Shown here: piece after piece, positions 35,848-44,043 of the stretch | Position numbering within the stretch: position 1 is the first letter of the stretch | How the letters are laid out: every line of letters begins with the position of its first letter | DNA from: Paraburkholderia aspalathi | GTDB lineage: Bacteria > Pseudomonadota > Gammaproteobacteria > Burkholderiales > Burkholderiaceae | Direction: 5' to 3' | Length of the DNA stretch: 64,000 bases | Assembly (NCBI RefSeq): GCF_900116445.1 | Contig: NZ_FPBH01000001.1 | Coordinates: 372,001 to 436,000 of the forward strand | The notes under the pieces: generated by a model | Seen by the model: only the letters and a program-made list of their open reading frames with translations | Told to the model about the DNA's origin: nothing | The model's database searches: none | Made by a program: the position numbers and the translations under genes

Positions 35848-36405
35848 TCAGTCAGTCTTCCCCTTGCCGATGATCCTGGTCGGAAACGGCTCACCCGGTC
35901 GCCGCGCCGAGGCGCCCGGCGCATGCGCTTCGTCCGAGTCATCGTCCCGCCGCCGCTTTGGCGCGACCCGCTCCAGCAACGCCTGCTGCTCCGCCGGAAT
36001 CTTGTAATCCCAGCCGAAGCGGCTCAGCTGCAAACTCTGCGCGATACGCAGCGCCGGCTCCATGAAGCGGACCGCGGCAGCCGGCTGATAACGCGACTCC
36101 ACCGTATCCAGGAACAGGTACAGCCAGCGGCTGAAATGCTGCGGCTCGACGCCCTCGAGCGGCTGATGCGCCTGCTGCACATTGCCGCGGTATTGCTTTG
36201 CGCCCAGCACCAGACTGCCCCAGAAGGTGCACATCTTGGGCAGGTGGTCGTCCCAGCGGCCCGCCAGCGTCGCCTCGAACACGGGGCCCAGCAGCGGATC
36301 GGCGCGCACCCGGTCGTAAAAACCGTAGACGAGCTCGCGAATATTCGCCTCAGTAGGCTCGGCGGCGCGCTCGACAACCGGTGCGGCGGGAAAAGACGGA
36401 TTCAT
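35848..36405 (-). CDS. Group III truncated haemoglobin
   Basis: A 185-residue protein; the globin covers about residues 15-145. Group III hallmarks are visible: LVYGFYDRVRADPLLGPVF, HLPKMCTFWGSLVLGAKQYRG, and the haem-region HQPLEGVEPQHFSRWLYLFLDT, where His of QHF is the likely proximal ligand. Such globins are linked to NO or peroxide chemistry. The last 40 residues are charged and disordered, unusual for the group (normally about 130-150 residues). It is divergent from an Rrf2 regulator, with a 13-bp palindrome 23 bp upstream of its ATG. Confidence 0.88.
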   Translation of the reverse strand: MNPSFPAAPVVERAAEPTEANIRELVYGFYDRVRADPLLGPVFEATLAGRWDDHLPKMCTFWGSLVLGAKQYRGNVQQAHQPLEGVEPQHFSRWLYLFLDTVESRYQPAAAVRFMEPALRIAQSLQLSRFGWDYKIPAEQQALLERVAPKRRRDDDSDEAHAPGASARRPGEPFPTRIIGKGKTD

Positions 36406-36709
36406 GCAAATTCCAGATAAAGTCGTTATTCATTATGAATCGCCACATGGCGCCACAGACCGTCAGGAATGACCTCAAACTGTGTCCAAACAAAAGGAAG
36501 TAGGCCACGAATGCCCCGCTTTTCGTATGAATGGCCCGTGCGGGAAACGTTACCATTACTGCCGAAAGACAAACACCGACTGTCAGCGCAAAATAAGAAA
36601 ACATGCGTAGCGCCAGCATCTTATGGCGAAGCGACGGCCCCCGGCAACCCTTGCATCGACGCGGTTATCCCCCGGATCGCGGCTTGCGCTCATCGTGGCA
36701 CCTGCACTT
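36406..36709. other. 304-bp divergent region between the globin and Rrf2 genes
   Basis: It holds the palindrome at 36428-36440 and must contain promoters for both genes. It is locally richer in A/T than its surroundings, notably around 36560-36600. No gene seen. Confidence 0.55.
36428..36440 (-). promoter_or_regulatory. Palindrome ATTCAT-T-ATGAAT upstream of the globin gene
   Basis: A perfect 13-bp palindrome ending 23 bp before the globin ATG. Rrf2-family regulators such as NsrR bind AT-rich inverted repeats, so this is a candidate operator for the neighbouring regulator. Confidence 0.45.
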
Positions 36710-37207
36710 ATGAGACTGACCGACTATACGGATTACTCACTACGCGTCCTGCTGTACCTCACCGTCCGCGGTGAAGGCTTATCGACCATTCAGGACATCT
36801 CGGACGCGTACGGGATCTCCAAGAACCATTTGATGAAGGTGGTGCAGCAACTCGGCGAACTCGGCTGGGTCGAGACGGTGCGCGGGCGTAACGGCGGCCT
36901 GCGGCTGGCCGAACAAACCAGCGCGTTGACGGTGGGCGAAATCGTGCGGGCCACGGAAAGCGACTTTGCGCTGGTCGGCTGCTTCCCGGAGCAGCAAAGC
37001 GAGCGCCGGGCCTGTGTCATTACATCGCACTGCCGTCTGCGCGGCGCGCTCGAGGCGGCGCGCAACGCGTTCCTGGCCGAACTCGATCGTCACACCATCG
37101 GCGAGGTTGCAGAGCCGCACGGCCCGCTGGCTGCGCTGCTGGGTTTGAGCACCGTCATTCCGATCGTGCCGGTTGCTTCCACTGGCGGCGCCACGCCGGC
37201 TTCCTGA
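36710..37207 (+). CDS. Rrf2-family iron-sulfur regulator, NsrR-like
   Basis: A 165-residue Rrf2 protein: MRLTDYTDYSLRVLLYLTVR, helix-turn-helix IQDISDAYGISKNHLMKVVQQLGELGWVE, wing GRNGGLRLA. Three cysteines in the C-terminal half (Cys in LVGCFPE, ACVI and SHCRL, spacing C-x10-C-x5-C) can hold an Fe-S cluster as in NsrR, the NO sensor. The adjacent globin gene fits an NO-response role. The ATG at 36710 aligns with NsrR; the upstream open frame has no family similarity. IscR-like alternatives are less likely by sequence style. Confidence 0.88.
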   Translation: MRLTDYTDYSLRVLLYLTVRGEGLSTIQDISDAYGISKNHLMKVVQQLGELGWVETVRGRNGGLRLAEQTSALTVGEIVRATESDFALVGCFPEQQSERRACVITSHCRLRGALEAARNAFLAELDRHTIGEVAEPHGPLAALLGLSTVIPIVPVASTGGATPAS

Positions 37208-37269
37208 AACCTGCGGGCAAGTTCTCGCGCGTCAAATGTTAAATAGTTGTTGCTGATTGCAAAAAAACG

Positions 37270-37298
37270 CTTGAAACCTGCGTAAAACGCCTCAATTT
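37270..37298 (+). promoter_or_regulatory. Sigma-32 (heat-shock) promoter of clpB
   Basis: CTTGAAA (37270-37276) is a perfect heat-shock -35 box; a 14-bp spacer leads to CTCAATTT (37291-37298), close to the CCCCATTT -10 box. The ATG of clpB is 28 bp further on. Confidence 0.8.
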
Positions 37299-37326
37299 GG
37301 TGGTAATTGAAATTGGAGGTCTCTTG

Positions 37327-39924
37327 ATGAGAATCGACAAACTTACTACTAAATTCCAGGAAGCACTGGCCGACGCGCAGAGTCTGGCCGTCGGTCACGA
37401 CAATCAATACATCGAACCGGTTCATGTCCTCTCGGCGCTCGTCGCCCAGCAGGATGGGTCGGCGCGTTCGCTGCTCTCGCGTGCCGGCGTGCATGTTCAG
37501 GCGCTGCAAACTGCGCTGAACGATGCCATTACGCGCCTGCCGCAAGTGCAGGGCACCGATGGCAACGTGCAGATCGGCCGCGAACTGACCGGCTTGCTGA
37601 ACCAGGCGGACAAGGAAGCACAAAAACTCAACGACACATTCATCGCGAGCGAGATGTTCCTGCTCGCGGTTGCCGACGACAAAGGCGAGGCCGGGCGTCT
37701 GGCGCGTCAGCACGGCCTGTCGCGCAAGTCGCTGGAAAGCGCGATCGCGGCGGTGCGCGGCGGTTCGCAAGTGCATAGCCAGGACGCCGAAAGCCAGCGT
37801 GAAGCGTTGAAAAAGTACACCGTCGACCTGACCGAGCGTGCGCGGGCCGGCAAGCTCGACCCCGTGATCGGCCGTGACGACGAAATTCGCCGCTCGATCC
37901 AGATCCTGCAACGCCGCACCAAGAACAATCCGGTGCTGATCGGCGAGCCGGGCGTGGGCAAGACCGCGATCGTGGAAGGTCTCGCGCAGCGTATCGTCAA
38001 CGGCGAAGTGCCGGAAACGCTCAAGGGCAAGCGCGTGCTGTCGTTGGACATGGCAGCGTTGCTGGCGGGCGCGAAATACCGCGGCGAGTTCGAAGAACGC
38101 CTGAAGGCCGTGCTGAGCGACATCGCCAAGGACGAAGGCCAGACCATCGTCTTCATCGACGAAATTCACACGATGGTCGGTGCGGGCAAGGCCGAAGGCG
38201 CAATGGACGCGGGCAACATGCTCAAGCCGGCGCTCTCGCGCGGCGAACTGCATTGCGTCGGCGCCACCACGCTCGATGAATATCGCAAGTACATCGAAAA
38301 AGATGCCGCGCTCGAGCGCCGCTTCCAGAAGGTGCTGGTCGACGAACCGTCGGTTGAAGCCACCATCGCGATCCTGCGCGGTTTGCAGGAAAAGTACGAG
38401 CTGCATCATGGCGTCGACATTACCGACCCGGCGATCGTCGCGGCAGCCGAACTGTCACATCGCTACATCACGGATCGCTTTTTGCCGGACAAGGCCATCG
38501 ACCTGATCGACGAAGCCGCTTCGAAGATCAAGATGGAAATCGACTCGAAGCCGGAAGAAATGGATCGGCTCGACCGTCGTTTGATCCAGTTGAAGATCGA
38601 GCGCGAAGCCGTCAAGAAGGAAAAGGACGAAGCGTCGCAAAAGCGTCTGCAACTGATCGAAGAAGAAATCGAGCGGCTGGATCGTGAATATTCGGACCTC
38701 GAAGAAATCTGGACCGCGGAAAAAGCGGCTGTGCAGGGCAGCGCGCAGTTGAAGGAAGACATCGAAAAAACGCGCGCGGAAATCGTTCGCTTGCAGCGTG
38801 AAGGCAAGCTGGAGAAGGTCGCCGAGTTGCAGTACGGCAAGCTGCCGGGTCTTGAAGCGCAGTTGAAGGAAGTGACTCAGGCCGAAGCGAAGGAGCAGAA
38901 CAATCCGACGCGTCCACGTCTGTTGCGCACGCAGGTCGGCGCGGAAGAAATCGCTGAAGTCGTCTCGCGTTCCACTGGCATTCCGGTGTCGCGCATGATG
39001 CAGGGCGAGCGCGAAAAACTGCTGCAGATCGAAGAGAAACTGCACGACCGCGTGGTCGGTCAGGACGAAGCGATCACCGCGGTGGCCGACGCGATTCGTC
39101 GTTCACGCGCGGGTCTTGCGGATCCGAACCGGCCGTATGGCTCGTTTCTGTTCCTCGGGCCGACCGGCGTGGGCAAGACCGAACTGTGCAAGGCGCTGGC
39201 GTCGTTCCTGTTCGATTCGGAAGATCATCTGATCCGTATCGACATGAGCGAATTCATGGAGAAGCATAGCGTCGCGCGTTTGATTGGTGCGCCGCCGGGC
39301 TACGTCGGCTACGAGGAAGGCGGTTACCTGACCGAAGCCGTGCGCCGCAAGCCGTACAGCGTGATCCTGCTCGACGAAATCGAGAAGGCGCATCCGGACG
39401 TGTTCAACGTCCTGCTGCAAGTGCTCGACGACGGCCGCATGACCGATGGCCAGGGCCGTACCGTGGACTTCAAGAACACGGTGATCGTGATGACGTCGAA
39501 CCTCGGTTCGCAGGTGATCCAGGCGATGGTCGGCGAGCCGCAGGAAGCGGTGAAGGATGCGGTCTGGGAAGAAGTGAAGCTGCACTTCCGGCCCGAGTTC
39601 CTGAACCGGATCGACGACGTCGTGGTGTTCCATGCGCTCGACCGTTCGAACATCCAGTCGATCGCGCGGATTCAGCTGCAACGTCTGCACGAACGGCTTG
39701 CCAAGCTCGACATGCAATTGGTGGTGTCGGACGCGGCGCTCGAGCACGTCGGCAAGGTCGGCTACGATCCGCTGTTCGGGGCGCGGCCGCTAAAGCGCGC
39801 AATCCAGCAGGAGATCGAGAACCCGGTCGCCAAGCTGATACTCGCCGGCAAGTTCGGTCCGAAGGATGTGATTCCGGTCGAAGTGGAAGACGGCAAGCTG
39901 GTGTTCGACCGCGTCGTGCACTAA
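37327..39924 (+). CDS. clpB: ATP-dependent disaggregase ClpB
   Basis: An 865-residue class I Clp ATPase: N-domain (1-150, [21 protein letters not shown]), first ATPase with [13 protein letters not shown] near residue 206, the coiled-coil middle domain (about 410-530) that distinguishes ClpB from ClpA/C, and the second ATPase with [14 protein letters not shown] near 610. With DnaK it dissolves protein aggregates. GGAGG lies 8 nt before the ATG at 37327. It has a heat-shock promoter and its own terminator, so it is a single-gene unit. Confidence 0.98.
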   Translation: MRIDKLTTKFQEALADAQSLAVGHDNQYIEPVHVLSALVAQQDGSARSLLSRAGVHVQALQTALNDAITRLPQVQGTDGNVQIGRELTGLLNQADKEAQKLNDTFIASEMFLLAVADDKGEAGRLARQHGLSRKSLESAIAAVRGGSQVHSQDAESQREALKKYTVDLTERARAGKLDPVIGRDDEIRRSIQILQRRTKNNPVLIGEPGVGKTAIVEGLAQRIVNGEVPETLKGKRVLSLDMAALLAGAKYRGEFEERLKAVLSDIAKDEGQTIVFIDEIHTMVGAGKAEGAMDAGNMLKPALSRGELHCVGATTLDEYRKYIEKDAALERRFQKVLVDEPSVEATIAILRGLQEKYELHHGVDITDPAIVAAAELSHRYITDRFLPDKAIDLIDEAASKIKMEIDSKPEEMDRLDRRLIQLKIEREAVKKEKDEASQKRLQLIEEEIERLDREYSDLEEIWTAEKAAVQGSAQLKEDIEKTRAEIVRLQREGKLEKVAELQYGKLPGLEAQLKEVTQAEAKEQNNPTRPRLLRTQVGAEEIAEVVSRSTGIPVSRMMQGEREKLLQIEEKLHDRVVGQDEAITAVADAIRRSRAGLADPNRPYGSFLFLGPTGVGKTELCKALASFLFDSEDHLIRIDMSEFMEKHSVARLIGAPPGYVGYEEGGYLTEAVRRKPYSVILLDEIEKAHPDVFNVLLQVLDDGRMTDGQGRTVDFKNTVIVMTSNLGSQVIQAMVGEPQEAVKDAVWEEVKLHFRPEFLNRIDDVVVFHALDRSNIQSIARIQLQRLHERLAKLDMQLVVSDAALEHVGKVGYDPLFGARPLKRAIQQEIENPVAKLILAGKFGPKDVIPVEVEDGKLVFDRVVH

Positions 39925-39981
39925 GCGAAACGCGTTGGGCTAAGGATGGAACGGCAGAGATGGGCCGTTCCATCCAACGTT

Positions 39982-40021
39982 AAAAAGCGGCAACGAAGGT
40001 GACTTCGTTGCCGCTTTTTTT
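39982..40021. terminator. Bidirectional terminator between clpB and the YidB-like gene
   Basis: A perfect 13-bp stem (39986-39998 with 40003-40015) and GTGA loop. Seven T residues follow on the plus strand and five A residues precede it, so it can serve both convergent genes. Confidence 0.95.
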
Positions 40022-40067
40022 CGCCTGCTTTCGTCTGCTACAGGGCGGTGACGGGTGACGAGCTTAC

Positions 40068-40496
40068 TTACGCGTTGCCCTTGCCGAATAGCGCCGACAG
40101 GCCGCCGAGCGCGCCGAGCACGGTCGTCGAATTCAGTTTGCCTTCGGCGGGGACTTCGCCGTCGGGCGTGGCCGCGTTGACAACGTGCGGCAGAATCTGC
40201 GACAGCAGACCGGTGACCTGATCCGGTTGCACGCCGGCCTTCGCTGCGAGGTTGGTGACGACGTCCGACCCAAGCACGCTGTGCAGAGCGTCGGGCGAGA
40301 TCGCCTGGTTCTCGCCGTTGCTGACCCACGACGACACGACGTCGCCGAGCCCCTTTTCCTTGAAGCTGCTGATCAGGCCGTTCAGGCCGCCCGGCTGGTT
40401 GTTGACGAATTCCAGCGCGGCTGAAATGAGGGCTTGCTGGCCACCGCCTTCAGGCGATTTGCCAACCAGGGAACCGATAGTGTCGAGTAGGCTCAT
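40068..40496 (-). CDS. YidB/DUF937 family protein
   Basis: A 142-residue protein of the YidB (DUF937) family: SLLDTIGSLVGKSPEGGGQQALISAALEFVNNQPGG, then GLNGLISSFKEKGLGDVVSSWV, and QVTGLLSQILPHVVNAATPDGEVP. The fold is a compact helical bundle with glycine-rich turns; no biochemical role is established. It starts at 40496, where the family similarity begins. It converges on clpB and is 176 bp downstream of the ComEA-like gene on the same strand. Confidence 0.88.
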   Translation of the reverse strand: MSLLDTIGSLVGKSPEGGGQQALISAALEFVNNQPGGLNGLISSFKEKGLGDVVSSWVSNGENQAISPDALHSVLGSDVVTNLAAKAGVQPDQVTGLLSQILPHVVNAATPDGEVPAEGKLNSTTVLGALGGLSALFGKGNA

Positions 40497-40672
40497 GACG
40501 GTCTCTCTTGAATGCCGACCCGTGTTTGACGAGTCAGCGGGTGAAAACGCCGCACGGTCGCGCGGCGCCGGTGGAAGGAAGGTAGCCGGGAGCGGGGCCG
40601 CGCTTACGTGTGCATCACGCGCGTATCGCACGTGACCAGCGCGGCCGCCATGCGGCCGGTACTCAACCCGAT

Positions 40673-41260
40673 TTACGCCCCGCCAGAGGCTGCCGCAGCC
40701 GATGCAGCCTTGCTCTTCTTCGCCTTCTTCTTCGAAGCCTTGGTGCCGGACGCGTCGGCCGGCGCGCTCGCAGCGGCCGCTGTGGCCGGCGCGGAAGCTG
40801 CCGCTGCGTCGGATGCCGCGGCCTTGCTCTTCTTCTTCGACTTCGATGCTTTGGTGCCGGATGCATCGGCAGGCGCCGCTGGTGCTGTTGTCGTCGCCGC
40901 GGTGGTCGCCGCAGGAGCGGCTGCCGGCGCCGCCTTGGTGCTGGCGGTGCTGCTGGACTTCGAGGCAGCCTTGGCGCCCGTAGGCGGCGTGGACGAGCCG
41001 TTGATCGTCAGACCGGCTGCTTCGAGATTGGTCACCGATTTGGTGCCGATGCCTTTGACGCGGGTGGCGAGATCATCGGCATCCTTGAACGGGCCGTTTT
41101 TGGTGCGTTCGTCGATGATCGCTTTCGCATGCACCGGCCCGATACCCTTGACCGATTCGAGCGCCGCCTGATCGGCGGAATTTACTTCGACGGCTGCCGC
41201 AAATCCGGCCGACAGCGTCAAAGCCAAAGCAACGCAAAGCATCAAAAGCTTCTTTAGCAT
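40673..41260 (-). CDS. ComEA-like helix-hairpin-helix protein with histone-like tail
   Basis: A 195-residue exported protein: signal peptide (1-23, MLKKLLMLCVALALTLSAGFAAA), a ComEA-type tandem helix-hairpin-helix domain (about 25-87; VNSADQAALESVKGIGPVHA, GPFKDADDLATRVKGIG) that binds double-stranded DNA, then a 105-residue Ala/Lys/Ser tail. The tail holds two copies of a 22-residue unit (129-150 and 167-188, both beginning APADASGTKASK) rich in lysine, like histone H1. Stand-alone ComEA proteins bind incoming DNA in the periplasm during transformation; a role in uptake is inferred. Start chosen at the signal peptide. Confidence 0.87.
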   Translation of the reverse strand: MLKKLLMLCVALALTLSAGFAAAVEVNSADQAALESVKGIGPVHAKAIIDERTKNGPFKDADDLATRVKGIGTKSVTNLEAAGLTINGSSTPPTGAKAASKSSSTASTKAAPAAAPAATTAATTTAPAAPADASGTKASKSKKKSKAAASDAAAASAPATAAAASAPADASGTKASKKKAKKSKAASAAAASGGA

Positions 41261-41563
41261 GGCAAGCACTCCATTGAGGGCAAAAAAAGTTAGCCGCAAA
41301 GGGAAAACTCGGGACGACGCACCTTGTCAGCAGGCGCTGCGCTTAAGCATAGAACAAATTGCGCGCCCTTATTTGCAAACGCCGACGATTTATACCGATC
41401 GATTCATGACAAGTAAATCAGGCTGGACAATATTTGAAGCTTTTGCCTAGCGATTAAGCAGTTATGAGTTTATCGATCCTCCGTAAATAACGACAAGGCA
41501 GATAAATGACAGCGCCTTCTACTTGACTTAGAGTGCACTCGAAGTCCTAACCTGAGTTCCGTC
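41261..41563. other. 303-bp divergent region, locally AT-rich
   Basis: It lies between the ComEA-like gene and the MerR gene and is clearly richer in A/T than the flanks (about 41340-41510). It contains the MerR promoter at 41523-41553. A 14-codon open frame at 41406 is not supported as a gene. Confidence 0.55.
41523..41553 (+). promoter_or_regulatory. MerR-type promoter with 19-bp spacer and dyad
   Basis: TTGACT (41523-41528) and TAACCT (41548-41553) are separated by 19 bp, the long spacer of MerR-controlled promoters. A near-perfect 20-bp palindrome, ACTTAGAGTGCACTCGAAGT (41526-41545, one non-complementary pair), fills the spacer. The expected start near 41560 leaves only a few bases before the ATG. 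Confidence 0.75.
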
Positions 41564-42058
41564 ATGTCGAAAATGTCAAAAGCACTCACCATCGGCGAGG
41601 TCGCCGCAACGATCGGCGTCTCTACTCACACGCTGCGCTATTACGAGCAGGCCGGCCTGATTCGAGCGGTCGGGCGTACGCAGGCGGGGCATCGCCTGTA
41701 TTCGCCGGCCGATCTCGACTGGCTGCAGTTCGTGATGCGTCTGAAGGCGACCGGCATGCCGATCGCCGGGATGCAGGCGTTCGCGGCGCTGCGGGCAGAA
41801 GGTCAGTCTACGGTGGGTGAGCGCCGCGACTTGCTGGTGGCGCATCGGGATGCCGTTTTGGCGCGGATCGCCGAGTTGCAGAGCAATCTCGGCGCGATCA
41901 TCGACAAAATCGCCTATTACGAGACCGCTGGGCGGACGCCCGCCGCGAGCACGCCGACACGACAGATCGACGAAACCCAATCACTTTCGCATTCGGACGA
42001 GGACTCACCATGGAACACGCACAAAACGATCGCTACACCCGAGGCTGGGACAAACTGA
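41564..42058 (+). CDS. MerR-family transcriptional regulator
   Basis: A 164-residue MerR protein. N-terminal winged helix TIGEVAATIGVSTHTLRYYEQAGLI with the second motif GHRLYSPADLDWLQFVMRLKATGMPI, then a coiled-coil dimer helix (about 80-118). There are no cysteine ligands, so a metal sensor is unlikely; it resembles the small organic- or redox-sensing branch. Its last 49 nt overlap the downstream decarboxylase-like gene, implying coupled expression. It should act on its own 19-bp-spacer promoter. A second Met (codon 4) is an alternative start. Confidence 0.88.
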   Translation: MSKMSKALTIGEVAATIGVSTHTLRYYEQAGLIRAVGRTQAGHRLYSPADLDWLQFVMRLKATGMPIAGMQAFAALRAEGQSTVGERRDLLVAHRDAVLARIAELQSNLGAIIDKIAYYETAGRTPAASTPTRQIDETQSLSHSDEDSPWNTHKTIATPEAGTN

Positions 42059-42420
42059 AGGAAATCGACGGCTCGACCGGCGAGCAGGTGATCGCCGCGC
42101 TTGCGCCGATCGCGCCGGATTTTGGACGGCTGCTGATCGAATTCGGCTTCGGCGATATTTACAGCCGGCCGCAACTCGATCTGCGGGCGCGAGAAATCGC
42201 GACGATTGCCTCGCTGGCGACGCTCGGCTGCGCGCAACCGCAGTTGAAGGTGCATATCGAGGCGGCGTTGAACGTCGGCTGCACGCGCGAGGAGATCGTC
42301 GAAGTGTTCATGCAGATGGCGCTCTATGCGGGCTTCCCGGCGGCGCTGAACGCGCTGTTCGCAGCAAGGGAGATTTTCGAGCGGCGGGATCAGGCGTCGG
42401 AGGAAGCACAAGCGGCTTGA
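42010..42420 (+). CDS. Carboxymuconolactone decarboxylase family protein
   Basis: A 136-residue protein of the CMD family: KEIDGSTGEQVIAALAPIAPDFGRLLIEFGFGDIYSR, then DLRAREIATIASLATLGCAQPQLKVHIEAALNVGCTREEIVEV and YAGFPAALNAL. It lacks the paired-cysteine AhpD motif, so it resembles gamma-carboxymuconolactone decarboxylase rather than a peroxidase-type AhpD; the substrate is unknown. It overlaps the MerR gene by 49 nt in another frame, with both frames supported by family similarity. It is followed by a hairpin terminator. Confidence 0.9.
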   Translation: MEHAQNDRYTRGWDKLKEIDGSTGEQVIAALAPIAPDFGRLLIEFGFGDIYSRPQLDLRAREIATIASLATLGCAQPQLKVHIEAALNVGCTREEIVEVFMQMALYAGFPAALNALFAAREIFERRDQASEEAQAA

Positions 42421-42434
42421 GACAGGAGAGAAGG

Positions 42435-42460
42435 GCGGCTGCCGGGGGTGGCCGCTTTTT
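42435..42460 (+). terminator. Terminator of the MerR/CMD operon
   Basis: GCGGC (42435-42439) and GCCGC (42451-42455) close a G-rich loop and are followed by TTTTT (42456-42460). Confidence 0.6.
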
Positions 42461-42661
42461 ATAGGGCTCAAGATGCAACTAACGGTCAGCTATTGTGTGC
42501 CACTCCGATATGGCGCTGGCGGTATAGCCTGAAAACCTGGCTAGCATGGGTGGGGCCTTTTCCTTCGGTATTGCGCCGCAGCTGCCACAATCCGGTCAAC
42601 CATTCCCGACAACCTGGTGGGCCCGGCAACCCCAGCAAGCCGATTGAGCCCAACAAGCCCC

Positions 42662-44041
42662 TCAAGCCGCCGAATCCACCCTGACCACCGCCTCAGCGCG
42701 CAAATACCGCTTGCTTACGCCACGCCAGTACAACAGCAAACCGATCCCGGCAATCGCCAGGCTCACCGTATTGGCGACCCAGAAACCGCGCGCGCCGGTC
42801 AGCCACTCCGGCGTGAAACCCGTGACATTGAAGCCAAGCAGATACCCGCCGCCGAGCCCCACGCCCCACAGCGCAACCGCATAGATAACGGTCGGCACGA
42901 CCGCCACCTTGTACGCGCGCAGCACGAATGCGGTGGTGATCTGCAACGCATCGAACACGTGATAGCACACGACGATCAACACCAGCGGCATCGCCGCCGC
43001 CGCGACCTGCGCGTTCGGCGTATAGCCTTCGATCACGTACGGCCGCAGCACCAGCACGATCGCGCCGTAACAGAAGGCGATCGCCACCGCCATCATGATG
43101 CCGTGCCGCGACAGCGTGCGCGCTGCCTCCGGGCGATGCGCGCCGAGCGCCTGGGCGACCAGCGTCGACGAGGCAATCCCGATCGCCAGCGGCGTCATAT
43201 AGAGCACCGCACCGATGTTGCCGGCGATCTGGTGGCCGGCGAGCGTCGTCGTGCCGAAGCGCGCAATAAAGAGCGCCATGAACGTGTAGGAGGTGACTTC
43301 GATCAGGTACGACAGACCCATCGGAATGCCGAGGCGCAACTGCGCCGCCTGCCGGCGCCAGACCGGCCAGCAGAAGTGCGCAAAGATCGCGAACGGCTTG
43401 AACACGTCGACGCGCGTCAACAGCAGCATCCCCACTACGGCCAGCCCCCAGTTGATCGTGGTGCTGGCAAGCGCGCAACCCGGTCCGCCGAGCGCCGGCA
43501 CACCGATTCCGCCGAAGATGAACCATGTGTTGAGCGGCACTTTGAGCAGTAGTGCGCCGATCTGCAGGATCATCACCAGCCGCGGTTTGCCGACGGCATT
43601 GGTGATCGAGCTATAGACGCGAAAGGCAAGGCCGGCCGGCAAGCCAAACGCCAGAATCTGCAGGTAGGCGACCGTGCGCTCGTGCAGCGCTGCGGGCACG
43701 CGCGCGAGCTGCAGCACGCGTCCCGGAAAATAGAGAATCAGAAAGCCGATCACGGTCAACGCGAGCGCGAGCCACAAGGCCTGGCGCGCTTCCTCGCCGA
43801 TCTCCGTATAGCGGCGCGCGCCATAGAGTTGCGCGGTGATCGGTTGCAGCGCGGTGAGGATGCCGGTCAGACCGATGTAGACGGAAATGTAGATCGATGA
43901 ACCGAGGCCGAGCGCGGCGAGATCGACGGCCGAATAGCGCCCGACCATCGCCGTGTCGATCACGCCGAACGCGATGATCGCCAGTTGGCCAATCAGCACG
44001 GGCCATGCGAGCCCGGCGATTTTCCGTACGTCGGCGAACAT
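42662..44041 (-). CDS. MATE-family multidrug efflux transporter
   Basis: A 459-residue protein with 12 hydrophobic segments in two homologous halves. The first half begins IAGLAWPVLIGQLAIIAFGVIDTAMVGRYSAVDLAALGLG; the second repeat begins around IPMGLSYLIEVTSYTFMALFIARFGTTTLAGHQIAGN. These are MATE/NorM signatures. It exports cationic compounds using Na+ or H+. It lies 2 bp after the glycosyltransferase gene on the same strand, so the two are probably cotranscribed. Substrate not deducible. Confidence 0.93.
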   Translation of the reverse strand: MFADVRKIAGLAWPVLIGQLAIIAFGVIDTAMVGRYSAVDLAALGLGSSIYISVYIGLTGILTALQPITAQLYGARRYTEIGEEARQALWLALALTVIGFLILYFPGRVLQLARVPAALHERTVAYLQILAFGLPAGLAFRVYSSITNAVGKPRLVMILQIGALLLKVPLNTWFIFGGIGVPALGGPGCALASTTINWGLAVVGMLLLTRVDVFKPFAIFAHFCWPVWRRQAAQLRLGIPMGLSYLIEVTSYTFMALFIARFGTTTLAGHQIAGNIGAVLYMTPLAIGIASSTLVAQALGAHRPEAARTLSRHGIMMAVAIAFCYGAIVLVLRPYVIEGYTPNAQVAAAAMPLVLIVVCYHVFDALQITTAFVLRAYKVAVVPTVIYAVALWGVGLGGGYLLGFNVTGFTPEWLTGARGFWVANTVSLAIAGIGLLLYWRGVSKRYLRAEAVVRVDSAA

Positions 44042-44043
44042 GC

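Noticed and set aside
36350..36619. 89-codon minus-strand frame with a hydrophobic start, upstream of the globin
   Set aside because: Runs into the globin gene in another frame and covers the divergent promoter region; looks coincidental.
42448..42684. 78-codon open frame with a Pro/Lys repeat end (PSKPIEPNKPLKPP)
   Set aside because: Overlaps the CMD terminator and the end of the MATE gene, with no ribosome site or family resemblance.
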